Notes under the pieces: generated by a model
Databases searched by the model: none
What the model was told of the DNA's origin: nothing
Seen by the model: only the letters and a program-made list of their open reading frames with translations
In this document: in pieces, positions 9,879 through 18,908 of the stretch
Layout of the letters: every line of letters starts with the position of its first letter
Position numbering within the stretch: the stretch's first letter is position 1
Origin: Legionella lansingensis
Lineage (GTDB): Bacteria > Pseudomonadota > Gammaproteobacteria > Legionellales > Legionellaceae
Length of the DNA: 64,000 nucleotides
Direction: 5' to 3'
Assembly (NCBI RefSeq): GCF_900187355.1
Contig: NZ_LT906451.1
Location: forward strand, 2,582,001-2,646,000
Position numbers and translations under genes: made by a program

Positions 9879-10293
9879 GCATGAGTTGTTCGATATACCG
9901 TCTACAAGTTAACGGATTGTCCAAGAAATTGATGATGTGGCGTGTACCTCCTGTACCCGTAATGACTAACGAGCCATAGCGCAGGATACTCCCTAATACG
10001 GATTGCCGAATATCGATGCTTTCTATCTTTGATAAGGGGATGTCGACTGTTTGTCTCACCAACATGCCAGTACGCAAGATGACTTGTTTGTTTTTAATCG
10101 TGAGCGAGGAGAAATGATAGGTGACCCAAGTCATGATCATCCAAATCAAAGCAACAAAGAGAAACAAGATAGATACTTCTTTCAACGGCATCGAAGAGTA
10201 ACCCATATAGATTGCAAATAGTGCTAACACAATTGGCCAGAAAAATAAGATCCAATGTAGCCTTGCAAAATATACGACATCTTTGTCTATCAT
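9871..10293 (-). CDS. Small PH-domain (bPH2/DUF304) membrane protein
   Basis: Two adjacent membrane segments (about residues 8-55 of the 140-residue product) precede a bacterial PH-like domain marked by SLTIKNKQVILRTGMLVRQ and SKIESIDIRQSVLGSILRYG. The pattern matches short YdbT/DUF304 proteins, whose role is unknown. I start at the ATG at 10293, which has AAGGGTGAG just upstream; an in-frame ATG at 10320 lacks this. It is the first gene of the minus-strand run 10293-7519. Confidence 0.75.
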   Translation of the reverse strand: MIDKDVVYFARLHWILFFWPIVLALFAIYMGYSSMPLKEVSILFLFVALIWMIMTWVTYHFSSLTIKNKQVILRTGMLVRQTVDIPLSKIESIDIRQSVLGSILRYGSLVITGTGGTRHIINFLDNPLTCRRYIEQLMHE

Positions 10294-10400
10294 TCTCACC
10301 CTTAAGTAGTAAGTAATCACTTAGACATAATGATATTGCAGATACGGGAAATTTGCTATGCTATGTTCTTTAACTCAGAAGTTCCCTTTAAGGATGTCAA

Positions 10401-10817
10401 ATGCGCCAAGTCAATCGTTGTCTTAATCCGCAATTAGCAGCACTCTGTGAGAAGGCGATGGAACTGGCAGCCCTGAATAACCTGATAAAAAAATATTTGC
10501 CCTTGAGCTTAGTTGAGTATTGTAGAGTAGGAAGTTTTAACAAAGGCTGCTTAGTTATTGTCACAGCCTCTGCTTGGGCAACTGAATTGCGCTATATCAT
10601 CCCTGATTTACGCGATAAATTGAGGAAACAAGCAGGGCTTTATCAATTGACCGGCATTAAAATTTCCATCGATGAAGCGAATGAGCATGGCATCAGCACT
10701 ACCAAAATGAAGAAAGCCATCCAAATATCAGATCCAGCTCGCGCCATCATTTATACAGCCAGTAGTGAGTTTACTTATGAACCTCTTAAAAAAGCACTAC
10801 AAAAACTAGCCCGTTAA
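10401..10817 (+). CDS. dciA: DciA (DUF721), replicative helicase loader
   Basis: DciA interacts with DnaB and takes the place of DnaC-type loaders in most bacteria. The 138-residue protein shows the DUF721 core (LVEYCRVGSFNKGCLVIVTASAW, then ELRYIIPDLRDKL). The start has AAGGA six bases upstream. It stands alone on the plus strand; its last 12 bases overlap the end of the convergent ORF at 10806-11513. Two perfect DnaA-box matches lie 0.9-1.0 kb downstream and a third lies beyond lpxC. Confidence 0.88.
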   Translation: MRQVNRCLNPQLAALCEKAMELAALNNLIKKYLPLSLVEYCRVGSFNKGCLVIVTASAWATELRYIIPDLRDKLRKQAGLYQLTGIKISIDEANEHGISTTKMKKAIQISDPARAIIYTASSEFTYEPLKKALQKLAR

Positions 10818-11513
10818 TTGCTTAGGTTGATAGCTCATCTGAACAGTGTCCATTGCCATTAAATCTGCTTTAATCATGTCAAAATCTTGTTCCCAAAAAA
10901 CCAGTGCATTTTGCAAGAGCTCTCCGACCGAATCATTGTCAGCCTCAAGTAATGCGCTTGCAAGCTCCTGAACGCTTGCGTCTAACTTTCTCATTAAGCT
11001 TTTAATACTTAATAAATTTTTTACCGTATCACCGCGTTTAGTGACAGGTAATTTTTGATTTAAAGCAGCCGTAGCGAAATTATTTATGGCAACGATTAAT
11101 TTTACAGTCACCTCAAAAGGCTCTGTTTCCGAATTGTATTTCTCCGCTATTTTGTTAAGCGTTTCACCTACATTTTCGCATAAAGCCTGTGAATCTTTTT
11201 TAATGGCGTTTCGGCGTAATAGCGTGGGTGTCATAACGGCCACATGAGAGGCAAAAAAACCAAATGCTGCACCCGCCATACCTCTTGCTAGGTAGCTACA
11301 ATCTTCATTCTCACAACTGTTAGCCGCAAGCATTGCACATGCCACTGTGGACACCACAATCGTACCTCTTGCAAAATACTCTCGCCAACTGTAATGCGTC
11401 CACAAGCCAGCAAACGTTTCTCGTGTACGTTGTCTTGCCAACCCACCAATATTAAAAGGATCCACCAGGCCACCAGTGGCCCATGTCAATACTTCCGCCG
11501 CTTTTTCAAACAT
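10806..11513 (-). CDS. Hypothetical membrane-associated protein
   Basis: I do not recognise this 235-residue protein. Residues about 50-95 hold two hydrophobic stretches (TIVVSTVACAMLAAN and GMAGAAFGFFASHVAVM) separated by a short loop with three cysteines, consistent with a helical hairpin in the membrane. The remainder is helical and polar. The 3' end overlaps dciA tail to tail. Codon use looks normal for the window and the frame is uninterrupted, so it is probably a real gene restricted to this lineage. No function is proposed. Confidence 0.6.
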   Translation of the reverse strand: MFEKAAEVLTWATGGLVDPFNIGGLARQRTRETFAGLWTHYSWREYFARGTIVVSTVACAMLAANSCENEDCSYLARGMAGAAFGFFASHVAVMTPTLLRRNAIKKDSQALCENVGETLNKIAEKYNSETEPFEVTVKLIVAINNFATAALNQKLPVTKRGDTVKNLLSIKSLMRKLDASVQELASALLEADNDSVGELLQNALVFWEQDFDMIKADLMAMDTVQMSYQPKQLTG

Positions 11514-11779
11514 AAACGAAACCAGTTAAGACAAGAAGACGAACACTTTATCGTAATTTTGATAGTTTATAAAGCGAGTCTAATTGCAATCTAAAAATTT
11601 TTAGATTTTGGCGATGTCAAGACTATTTTTTTAAAATTTATTCGGCTATTATCCCTTAGTTGTCGTGCCTATTCCTTTCATAGCCTGTGGATAATTTTTC
11701 TCTAGTCAGAGAAAAAAGTTAATTTTCTTATTTTTTAGATTCTTCTATTTCCTTTGTCACTCAAAGGCTCAGCCGCGTT
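11514..11779. other. AT-rich non-coding gap with a DnaA-box match
   Basis: This 266-base stretch between two minus-strand ORFs has long A/T runs and no convincing ORF. It contains a perfect TGTGGATAA (reverse of TTATCCACA) at 11686-11694. It presumably also contains the promoter of the 235-residue ORF (reading leftward from 11513). No hairpin terminator stands out. Confidence 0.5.
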
Positions 11780-11827
11780 TTAATTAAAATAATCTCCTCT
11801 TTTTTTACCCACAGATCCTGTGGATAA
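11686..11827. promoter_or_regulatory. Pair of perfect DnaA-box matches
   Basis: TGTGGATAA occurs at 11686-11694 and again at 11819-11827, both the complement of the consensus DnaA box TTATCCACA and in the same orientation. A near match TTACCCACA lies at 11805-11813 in the opposite orientation. The second perfect site falls within the 3' end of the ORF at 11780. This is not enough boxes for a standard origin and no dnaA gene is present, so the function is uncertain. Confidence 0.35.
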
Positions 11828-12184
11828 AACTGTGAATAGCTTGTCAACCTTTAACACAGTTAACACCGCTGACTCTTCCACTGGATTTCCGGGATGAAAA
11901 TCAACAGCTACAGCAAAACCGAGATGCTCAGCATCTTGCGTCCATGAGCCACAGTGTAAGATTGGCTCAATTGCCTTACCTATGTTATTCATAGCCACTT
12001 CATCTACATACTTAAGAGACCACTGGCTGTGAGTTAACATTTTATTCAAGGTTAAATATAATGCATATTGCAAAATATATAGCGCTTGTTCATTTTCCTT
12101 GACTAAAAGGTCTAGTGCAATGCGATTGCAGCTGTGGTAGAGATGAGTAAATTGATGGTCCTCTGGAGAGAAGTTCCCTTGCAT
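11780..12184 (-). CDS. Hypothetical protein, possibly 5'-truncated
   Basis: The 134-residue reading from the first ATG (12184) matches nothing I recognise. The same frame stays open 64 codons further upstream, to 12376, with protein-like content (for example WGSPSIFQGCFKITRKDGKG and EILFFRSECFSEQNA) but no ATG, GTG or TTG. The open frame ends at a stop codon inside the dispersed ACCGTGG repeat. Either translation starts at 12184 or at a rare codon, or the repeat has replaced the original 5' end and this is a remnant. The ATG at 12184 has no good ribosome-binding site, which favours truncation. Confidence 0.45.
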   Translation of the reverse strand: MQGNFSPEDHQFTHLYHSCNRIALDLLVKENEQALYILQYALYLTLNKMLTHSQWSLKYVDEVAMNNIGKAIEPILHCGSWTQDAEHLGFAVAVDFHPGNPVEESAVLTVLKVDKLFTVLSTGSVGKKRGDYFN

Positions 12185-12344
12185 AATTGCGTTTTGCTCG
12201 CTGAAACATTCGGAGCGAAAAAATAAAATTTCTTTACCCTTGCCATCTTTTCTGGTGATTTTAAAACACCCCTGAAAAATAGAAGGTGAGCCCCAGACAG
12301 CAATCAGAATCAGTGTTTCAATATTGATCGATGTAAATGCGGTC

Positions 12345-12430
12345 CATGATTCATTGAAGATCTCTAGATACCGTGGTCAAGCCACGGTAATTCGGTTTCT
12401 TGATTTGTCGTATTAAAGAAATTGAAGATC
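12345..12430. repeat. Dispersed ACCGTGG hairpin repeat (copy 1)
   Basis: The core TACCGTGG-TCAAG-CCACGGTA is followed by ATTCGGTTTCTTGATTTG and then ATTGAAGAT, the same order seen at 32185 and 56428. It lies between lpxC (minus) and the ORF at 11780, and includes the stop that closes that ORF's upstream open frame. The hairpin could act as a terminator for plus-strand transcripts, but its T-run is interrupted here. Confidence 0.7.
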
Positions 12431-12468
12431 GAGAAATCATTTATATTGGCTTTGAGTAGACAGGTTAA

Positions 12469-13383
12469 CTATGCTTCTATAGGCAAAAAGTCAGAGGCAA
12501 CGGTAGGTTGGTAATTTTCGGCATCAAAATAAGTATATTCCCAAGCGTCTTGTCGGATCATCAGTTCACGTAAAAGACGATTATTGAGCCCATGTCCTGA
12601 TTTATACCCTTCAAAAGCACCGATAAGCCCGCAACCCAAGAGATAAAGATCTCCTATAGCATCCAATACCTTGTGGGCGACAAATTCGGACTCAAAACGT
12701 AAACCATCTTCATTTATGACACGATAATCATCAACTACAATTGCATTATCAAGGCTACCGCCTTTCGCTAAATCATTTTCACGCAATTTCTCATAATCTG
12801 ACAAAAATCCGAATGTTCGGGCCCGACAGATTTCTTTCACGTATGACGTGCTAGATAAGTCAAAGATTGCTGTTTGCGGTTTGTCATTGAAAACGGGATG
12901 ATCAAAATCAATGGTAAAGGAAACTCTATAACCATTGTATGGAAGGAATTGCACATATTTGCCATTATCTTCAACACGGATAGGCTTTAAAATTCGAATA
13001 AATCGTTTCGCAGCACTTTGCTCGCGGATGCCCGCGGATTGAATCAAAAACACAAAAGGCGCAGCGCTACCATCCATAATAGGAATTTCAGGAGCATTGA
13101 TATCGACATAGGCATTATCAATGCCTAAGCCGGCAAACGCAGACAGTAAATGCTCCACTGTCGCTACCTTCACACCATCGCGTTGCAGGGAAGTACACAG
13201 CATGGTATCGCCAACTTGATCATATAGCGCAGGAATCTCTACCACTGGATTTAAATCAATACGTCTAAAAACAATACCCGTATTAATTGGAGCGGGACGC
13301 AAGGTGAGTAGAACTTTTTCTCCAGAATGCAACCCAACACCTGTTGCTTGAATGACTTTCTTAGGCGTTCTTTGTTTTATCAT
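12469..13383 (-). CDS. lpxC: UDP-3-O-acyl-N-acetylglucosamine deacetylase LpxC
   Basis: It catalyses the committed, zinc-dependent step of lipid A synthesis in the cytoplasm. The 304-residue protein has the family landmarks: [15 protein letters not shown] with the first zinc histidine, [15 protein letters not shown] with the second histidine and the aspartate, and [16 protein letters not shown] with the catalytic histidine. As in many gammaproteobacteria it closes the dcw cluster after ftsZ, here with a 187-base gap that may carry its own promoter and holds a DnaA-box match. Confidence 0.97.
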   Translation of the reverse strand: MIKQRTPKKVIQATGVGLHSGEKVLLTLRPAPINTGIVFRRIDLNPVVEIPALYDQVGDTMLCTSLQRDGVKVATVEHLLSAFAGLGIDNAYVDINAPEIPIMDGSAAPFVFLIQSAGIREQSAAKRFIRILKPIRVEDNGKYVQFLPYNGYRVSFTIDFDHPVFNDKPQTAIFDLSSTSYVKEICRARTFGFLSDYEKLRENDLAKGGSLDNAIVVDDYRVINEDGLRFESEFVAHKVLDAIGDLYLLGCGLIGAFEGYKSGHGLNNRLLRELMIRQDAWEYTYFDAENYQPTVASDFLPIEA

Positions 13384-13501
13384 TCAGTAATCACCTTTTG
13401 CTATCCCATTTTTTAGCGCAATAAACTACCAAATCATATCAGCAATTTATTGATTAGTCTAATTTTTTTGTAACTCTCTACAAACAGCAGTTTTTACTTC
13501 C

Positions 13502-13510
13502 TTATCCACA
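13502..13510 (+). promoter_or_regulatory. Perfect DnaA-box match between ftsZ and lpxC
   Basis: TTATCCACA matches the consensus DnaA box exactly. It lies in the 187-base gap between the ftsZ stop and the lpxC start, upstream of lpxC. It could let DnaA influence lpxC, or be one of a loose group with the boxes at 11686 and 11819. Chance occurrence is possible. Confidence 0.3.
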
Positions 13511-13570
13511 ACAAGCAAAACAGACTGCTTTAAGACAGATACACAAAACATAAAGACTAACGGTTAATCA

Positions 13571-14749
13571 TTATTCGACATTTTCCTCTTGTCGACGTAA
13601 AAAGGCTGGGATATCCAAATAATCTACATCAGGTATCGAAGTCTCGTTGGTTGGTTTTGCGGCTACCGCTGCCTGTTTACGGATCACTGCGGGCCTATCA
13701 AATTGCTGATAATCCAGTGAACCATCACTTCGAGTCGATTCCGCTATACGAGTCCTCGTTGTTATGTTTACTTGTTGTTGATGACGACCACCACGCTCAC
13801 CTAAACCGGTTACGATGACTGTGACGCGCATTTCATCAGTCATCTCAGGGTCGATTACTGTACCGACAACAACTGTGGCATCATCTGAAATAAATTCTTT
13901 AACAACATCACCCACTTCCTCGAATTCGCCTATAGACATATCAAGACCTGCGGTGATATTAACTAAAATACCTCTTGCACCAGAGAAATTAACATCTTCT
14001 AACAACGGTGAGGCAATGGCTGCTTCTGCTGCCTGGCGTGCTCGTTGTTCTCCGGTAGCACTACCAGTACCCATCATGGCCATGCCCATTTCTGACATCA
14101 CTGTGCGCACATCAGCAAAATCCACATTGATTAAGCCTGGACGAGTTATAAGATCTGAAATGCCTTTAACTGCGCCTAAAAGGACATTATTAGCTGCTTT
14201 AAAAGCATTTAAGAGGCTAATATTTTTACCTAGTACACTGAGTAACTTGTTGTTCGGAATGGTAATTAGCGAATCAACATGTTCACTCAAACGGCGAATG
14301 CCTTCATCAGCCGCCAAGGCACGCTGCTTGCCTTCGAAGGCGAACGGTTTTGTCACCACGGCAACAGTAAGAATACCTAATTCTTTTGCCACTTCTGCAA
14401 ACACTGGGGCAGCACCTGTACCCGTTCCTCCCCCCATGCCGGCTGTAATAAATACCATGTCTGCACCGGCAAGAATTTCTCTAATCCTGTCTCTATCTTC
14501 TTCTGCCGCTTCTCTGCCGATCTGCGGATTTGCACCAGCCCCCAGACCTTTGGTGAGCTCTTCACCCAACTGAATATGGATCTTAGCATTTGAATTTTTG
14601 AGTGCTTGAGCGTCAGTATTGGCACATATAAATTCCACGCCATCAATATTTTCAGCCACCATGTGTTGAACGGCATTACCGCCGCCACCGCCGACACCAA
14701 CAACTTTAATTACGGCATTGTCTGGCTGACTTTCCGTTAATTCAAACAT
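13571..14749 (-). CDS. ftsZ: Cell division GTPase FtsZ
   Basis: This tubulin homologue polymerises into the Z ring at mid-cell. The 392-residue protein contains the [11 protein letters not shown] nucleotide-binding loop near residue 20, the tubulin signature [11 protein letters not shown] near 105, the T7 loop [11 protein letters not shown] near 205, a variable linker from about 320, and a C-terminal peptide [14 protein letters not shown] of the type bound by FtsA and ZipA (both genes are in this window). The N-terminus [20 protein letters not shown] is typical. It lies 149 bases downstream of ftsA. Confidence 0.98.
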   Translation of the reverse strand: MFELTESQPDNAVIKVVGVGGGGGNAVQHMVAENIDGVEFICANTDAQALKNSNAKIHIQLGEELTKGLGAGANPQIGREAAEEDRDRIREILAGADMVFITAGMGGGTGTGAAPVFAEVAKELGILTVAVVTKPFAFEGKQRALAADEGIRRLSEHVDSLITIPNNKLLSVLGKNISLLNAFKAANNVLLGAVKGISDLITRPGLINVDFADVRTVMSEMGMAMMGTGSATGEQRARQAAEAAIASPLLEDVNFSGARGILVNITAGLDMSIGEFEEVGDVVKEFISDDATVVVGTVIDPEMTDEMRVTVIVTGLGERGGRHQQQVNITTRTRIAESTRSDGSLDYQQFDRPAVIRKQAAVAAKPTNETSIPDVDYLDIPAFLRRQEENVE

Positions 14750-14898
14750 TTAGACCTCTCCCCTCAAAAATTCTGCCTATGACGATGCTCCTATCCCAAA
14801 TTATGACTGAAACGCAATCGGGATGGAACCTAATTTAACCTGCAAAATGCAGTTACATTCTACTGCAAACGCCAATGACCATGAATCTGCTCGATTTT

Positions 14899-16137
14899 TT
14901 AAAAATTCCCGTTAAACCATTCCTTCATCCGCGCCCACATTCCCTTACCGCTATCGCTGAAACTAGTTACATTATAACCACCTTCGTATTGTTGTTGAAA
15001 CCCATGCAACAACAAACCTACCCCCGTCGCCATGGAAGGATTGACCGTCGCCTCAACCAAGCCTGATACTTGCTGTGCACAGCCCTGACGAACTGGCATT
15101 TCAAAGCACATTTCAGCCAATTCGATAGCGCCCCGCACACAGGCCCCACCTCCAGTCATGACCATCCCCGCTGCAATGCGCTGCTCGAAGCCACTACGGC
15201 GAAGCTCATTGCGAACCAATGAAAATAATTCTTCGTAACGGGCAGAAACGACATCTGAAAGTACTTTCGTTGATATCTTTCGTCCTGGCCGTTCATTCAC
15301 ACTAAGTACTTCGATCATTTCGTTAGCGTTGGACAACTCAGGCATTGCACAAGCATGCTTTACTTTAATGGCTTCTGCTGCTTTTGTGGGGGTGCGCAAT
15401 GCCATCGCAATATCATTTGTCACTTGATCCCCCGCAATTGGAATTACCGCCGTGTATTGAATCGCTCCCTCTGCAAACACAGCAATATCTGTAGTACCGC
15501 CGCCAATATCAATGAGGCAAACGCCAAGCTCTTTTTCATCTTCTGTTAACACAGCATGACTTGAAGCCAGTTGCTCAAGAATAATATCGTTGACTTCTAA
15601 ACCACAGCGTCGCACGCATTTTGCAATATTCTGGGCCGCACTAACCGCACCTGTTACAATATGGACTCTTGCCTCTAAACGAACACCAGCCATGCCGACA
15701 GGTTCGCGAATACTTCCTTGATTATCGATAATGAATTCCTGAGGAAGGATGTGCAGAATTTTTTGATCGGCGGGTATAGCAACGGCCTTTGCTGCATCAA
15801 GGACACGCTCTACATCTGCTTGAGAAACTTCCAGATCTTTAATCGCAACGATACCATGTGAATTCAAACTGCGAATATGACTACCAGCAATACCAGTATA
15901 TACAGTGCGCACCTCACAGCCAGCCATCAGTTCTGCTTCCTGAACCGCCCGTTGAATGGAGTTCACTGTCGCCTCAATATCGACCACTACACCTCGTTTT
16001 AATCCACGGGAGGGATGACGGCCAATACCTATGATCTCAATCGCACCATCAGCCGCCACCTCACCTATCAATGCGACCACTTTTGAAGTGCCAATATCTA
16101 AACCGGTGATGATATTTTTTTCTGTTTTTTTTGCCAT
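14899..16137 (-). CDS. ftsA: Cell division protein FtsA
   Basis: This actin-like ATPase tethers FtsZ polymers to the membrane. The phosphate loop is near the start (ITGLDIGTSKVVALIGE), phosphate-2 is in CLIDIGGGTTDIAVF and the adenosine motif is in MVMTGGGACVRG. The C-terminal amphipathic helix ends in WARMKEWFNG, the membrane-targeting sequence. I use the ATG at 16137 (MAKKTEKN), preceded by GGGAAGAT, giving 412 residues; an in-frame ATG at 16161 would overlap ftsQ. It is followed by ftsZ as usual. Confidence 0.97.
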   Translation of the reverse strand: MAKKTEKNIITGLDIGTSKVVALIGEVAADGAIEIIGIGRHPSRGLKRGVVVDIEATVNSIQRAVQEAELMAGCEVRTVYTGIAGSHIRSLNSHGIVAIKDLEVSQADVERVLDAAKAVAIPADQKILHILPQEFIIDNQGSIREPVGMAGVRLEARVHIVTGAVSAAQNIAKCVRRCGLEVNDIILEQLASSHAVLTEDEKELGVCLIDIGGGTTDIAVFAEGAIQYTAVIPIAGDQVTNDIAMALRTPTKAAEAIKVKHACAMPELSNANEMIEVLSVNERPGRKISTKVLSDVVSARYEELFSLVRNELRRSGFEQRIAAGMVMTGGGACVRGAIELAEMCFEMPVRQGCAQQVSGLVEATVNPSMATGVGLLLHGFQQQYEGGYNVTSFSDSGKGMWARMKEWFNGNF

Positions 16138-16148
16138 TATCTTCCCGC

Positions 16149-16853
16149 TTATTTTTTCCATTGCACCGCCATGCCTCGCGGATAACGTAAATCAACACTT
16201 GCCAATTGGTCCGATTTTTCTGCAAAAACAGCCGGATATGCTTTACAGAATCGAGTTATGCGGGTTTCTAAGTCCCGCTTGCCCAAGCGTAATTGTACGC
16301 CATTAGCAAGGGTGAGCTCCCATGCCTGATTATCACGCCAATCTAAAGAAGCTGCATGCAAACCATATATTGATAATATCTTACTCATTTTTTTATAAAC
16401 TTGTAAGACTTCCTTCTGTTGATTCGCTGGACCACTAAGATGCGGTAAAGTAGTATCTAGTCTTCCACCCTCATTAAACAATTCGCCGTCTACCGTCATC
16501 ATGGCATTATTCCAAGTGGCTATAGGAACTTTTTCGACTAAAATAATTTTCAAGGTATCTGGCCAAACACGCTCAATTTGCACTTGATCTGTCCATTCAA
16601 ACGAAGCCAAATCAGCATACAATTTTCCCACAGGCAGCGAGAAAAAGCTGGAATCCCAGTATTTACTTAATATGGTCTCAATGTCTTTATGGGTAATATG
16701 GTGATAATTTGCAGTTATTCTGACCGTATTGATCGGGAACCTTTTTGGATCAGCCATATAGAGATAGACTAATCTTGCTGCCAAGAAAAGCGCACACATA
16801 ATCAATAGTGTTAGAAAGCTCGCATAGCGTAATCGTCCCCTATTAGCATCCAT
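16149..16853 (-). CDS. ftsQ: Cell division protein FtsQ
   Basis: This bitopic membrane protein links early and late divisome parts through FtsB and FtsL. The 234-residue protein has a short cytoplasmic N-terminus, one membrane segment at about 12-32 (FLTLLIMCALFLAARLVYLY), a POTRA domain starting NTVRITANYHHITHKDIE, and the FtsQ beta domain with DTTLPHLSGP. Its position between ddlB and ftsA is canonical. It is somewhat shorter than the E. coli protein. Confidence 0.93.
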   Translation of the reverse strand: MDANRGRLRYASFLTLLIMCALFLAARLVYLYMADPKRFPINTVRITANYHHITHKDIETILSKYWDSSFFSLPVGKLYADLASFEWTDQVQIERVWPDTLKIILVEKVPIATWNNAMMTVDGELFNEGGRLDTTLPHLSGPANQQKEVLQVYKKMSKILSIYGLHAASLDWRDNQAWELTLANGVQLRLGKRDLETRITRFCKAYPAVFAEKSDQLASVDLRYPRGMAVQWKK

Positions 16854-16908
16854 CCGCTTATCCCATTACCCGTTATCAGCTATTCTAATTACGCTAACCT
16901 CAATGTCA

Positions 16909-18003
16909 TTATTGATAATCTGTTACCAATTGTTGCCGGCAACGTTGATGAACCATGGCCAGATTGATCAACTCATCTAATAACTTTGGATAAGCTAAAC
17001 CACTAGCTTGCCACATTTTTGGATACCCGCTTATAGGAGTAAATCCTGGAATGGTATTAATTTCATTAAAATAAATTTTACCATTCTCTTCATTCACAAA
17101 AAAATCAACTCGAGCCATACCCTTGCACTTTAGCCGAGTAAAAATATCAGCTGCAATTGCTTGTAAACGTTTTACTGCATCAGCGTTAAGCTTGGCTGGG
17201 GCATGGAATTCTGTTTGGTCACTTTCCAGGTATTTTGCCGTATAAGAGTAGAAGCCATCGGCATGATGCACACAGATTTCCCCTGGTAAACTAACTCTTG
17301 GAGCACATGAAGGAGAGGTATTCTCAAGTACGGATAATTCGATTTCACGACCTGGAAGAAATTCCTCCACTAAAATCATTTCATCATACCGCAAAGCATC
17401 TAGAACCGCGGCTTTTAGTTCAGCCATATTTCTTACTTTATGAATACCAACACTTGAGCCTAAAGAACAAGGCTTAACAAACAAAGGCCAACCCAGCTCA
17501 GTTGCTGTTTGCTGACAAAATTGTTCCTTGTCTTCAGCCGTGCTATGCCAGGAAAGGGTCCGATATCGCGCCGATTGAATATGGTCGTTGCAGACAAGCC
17601 GTCTGGCCATATCTTTATCCATGGCAATTGCAGAAGACAACACACCACAACCCACATAAGCAATACCAGTTAGCTCTAACATACCTTGTAAACAACCATC
17701 TTCATAAAGAGGGCCATGCACAACTGGAAAAACCACTTCGGCATCAACAGCCAACCGCCCATTTGCCATTAGACTGGGTAAGGATTGCGAGCGCGTTGCT
17801 TTTACTGGCAACCCTTCTTTAAAAGTGAGCATTTCCTGATAATCATTTAGATAAAACTGTCCTTCTTTACTCATACCAACTGGGATAATGTTGTACTTTT
17901 TAGCATCTAGCTCCCTCAAGACTGAAGCTGCAGAAACTAAGGAAACCTCATGCTCTCCAGATTTGCCACCATAAAGTAATAAGAGATTAATAGATTCAGA
18001 CAT
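16909..18003 (-). CDS. ddlB: D-alanine--D-alanine ligase
   Basis: This ATP-grasp enzyme makes the D-Ala-D-Ala dipeptide that MurF adds to the peptidoglycan precursor. Clear marks are the opening [30 protein letters not shown] in the ATP-grasp domain, and [19 protein letters not shown] near the C-terminus. At 364 residues it is longer than E. coli DdlB (about 306), closer to the DdlA size class, with an insertion in the central region. Its start shares one base with the murB stop (TAATG). Confidence 0.94.
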   Translation of the reverse strand: MSESINLLLLYGGKSGEHEVSLVSAASVLRELDAKKYNIIPVGMSKEGQFYLNDYQEMLTFKEGLPVKATRSQSLPSLMANGRLAVDAEVVFPVVHGPLYEDGCLQGMLELTGIAYVGCGVLSSAIAMDKDMARRLVCNDHIQSARYRTLSWHSTAEDKEQFCQQTATELGWPLFVKPCSLGSSVGIHKVRNMAELKAAVLDALRYDEMILVEEFLPGREIELSVLENTSPSCAPRVSLPGEICVHHADGFYSYTAKYLESDQTEFHAPAKLNADAVKRLQAIAADIFTRLKCKGMARVDFFVNEENGKIYFNEINTIPGFTPISGYPKMWQASGLAYPKLLDELINLAMVHQRCRQQLVTDYQ

Positions 18004-18908
18004 TAAAGATCTCCGATAATGTGTACTTCACGAACCAGCTCAATGTTTGTTTGCTGCTGCACGGTGTCACGTACTAACTCGATTAATGATTCAATATCTC
18101 GAGCCAAAGCATTACCATTTTGGTTGATAATAAAATTGGCATGTTTTTCTGACACAACCGCGCCTCCGATTTGCTTACCCTTGAGGCCACAAGACTCGAT
18201 AAGATAGGCAGCAAAATTATTCGGAGGATTGCGAAAAACCGAACCACAATTATATTCGCTCGTTGGTTGTGTTTTAGCACGATGCTCTAATAACTCTTTA
18301 ATCCGTTGTAATGATTTTTCCTTGTCACCCTTCGCAAAACGACAGGTCGCGGCAATAAACCATTCATCTTGCAAACCAGCTACGTGACGGTAAGCTATCT
18401 CAAACTCTTCTGGCTTACGAATACGCGTCTCACCATAACGAGTGATGGTTTCTACTTCAATCACAGATTGCCAGGTTTCACCACCAAAACAACCTGCATT
18501 CATTCTTAAAGCCCCACCCATTGTCCCAGGAATACCAGCCCAGAACTCTGCCCCAGCTAAATTAGCACGAGCACAAAATCTTGCCATGGTAGCACATGAT
18601 ACACCTGCCTCAACGTGCACCAATCCTTCGCCAATTAATTTAATTTCCTTTAAGCATCCCTGAGTTAAAATAACCGTTCCCGAGAAACCTTTGTCTCTAA
18701 TTAAGGAATTGCTTCCTAAACCCAACCATAATAATGGCTCATCCTTAGGTAACTGTTTAAGGAAAAGCACCAGATCAGGAATGCTGGTGGGCTTATATAA
18801 CTTGCTCGCAATCCCTCCGACACGCCAGGTTGTATAATCAGCCAATGGCTCATTAATGAGCAACTGACCTTGATACATTGCGGCATCCGTTGAGGTCATC
18901 GTTCTCAT
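18003..18908 (-). CDS. murB: UDP-N-acetylenolpyruvoylglucosamine reductase MurB
   Basis: This FAD and NADPH enzyme reduces UDP-GlcNAc-enolpyruvate to UDP-MurNAc. The FAD-binding features [36 protein letters not shown] and the C-terminal [10 protein letters not shown] are plain. At 301 residues it is the short type II form, which usually sits between murC and ddl in the dcw cluster, as here. The ATG at 18908 overlaps the murC stop as ATGA; alternative ATGs lie 3 and 10 codons in. Confidence 0.95.
   Translation of the reverse strand: MRTMTSTDAAMYQGQLLINEPLADYTTWRVGGIASKLYKPTSIPDLVLFLKQLPKDEPLLWLGLGSNSLIRDKGFSGTVILTQGCLKEIKLIGEGLVHVEAGVSCATMARFCARANLAGAEFWAGIPGTMGGALRMNAGCFGGETWQSVIEVETITRYGETRIRKPEEFEIAYRHVAGLQDEWFIAATCRFAKGDKEKSLQRIKELLEHRAKTQPTSEYNCGSVFRNPPNNFAAYLIESCGLKGKQIGGAVVSEKHANFIINQNGNALARDIESLIELVRDTVQQQTNIELVREVHIIGDL

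Noticed and set aside
12112-12303. 63-codon minus-strand ORF overlapping the hypothetical at 11780
   Set aside because: It lies in another frame of the same strand, and the open frame of the 11780 ORF covers this region with more protein-like content.
11686-13510. Chromosomal origin oriC
   Set aside because: There are only three widely spaced perfect boxes, no AT-rich 13-mer array, and dnaA, dnaN and mnmG are absent. It is kept only as a possible DnaA-binding locus.
13815-14573. 252-codon plus-strand open frame opposite ftsZ
   Set aside because: It is antisense to a fully conserved gene, has Ser/Ala/Pro-rich shadow composition and no RBS.
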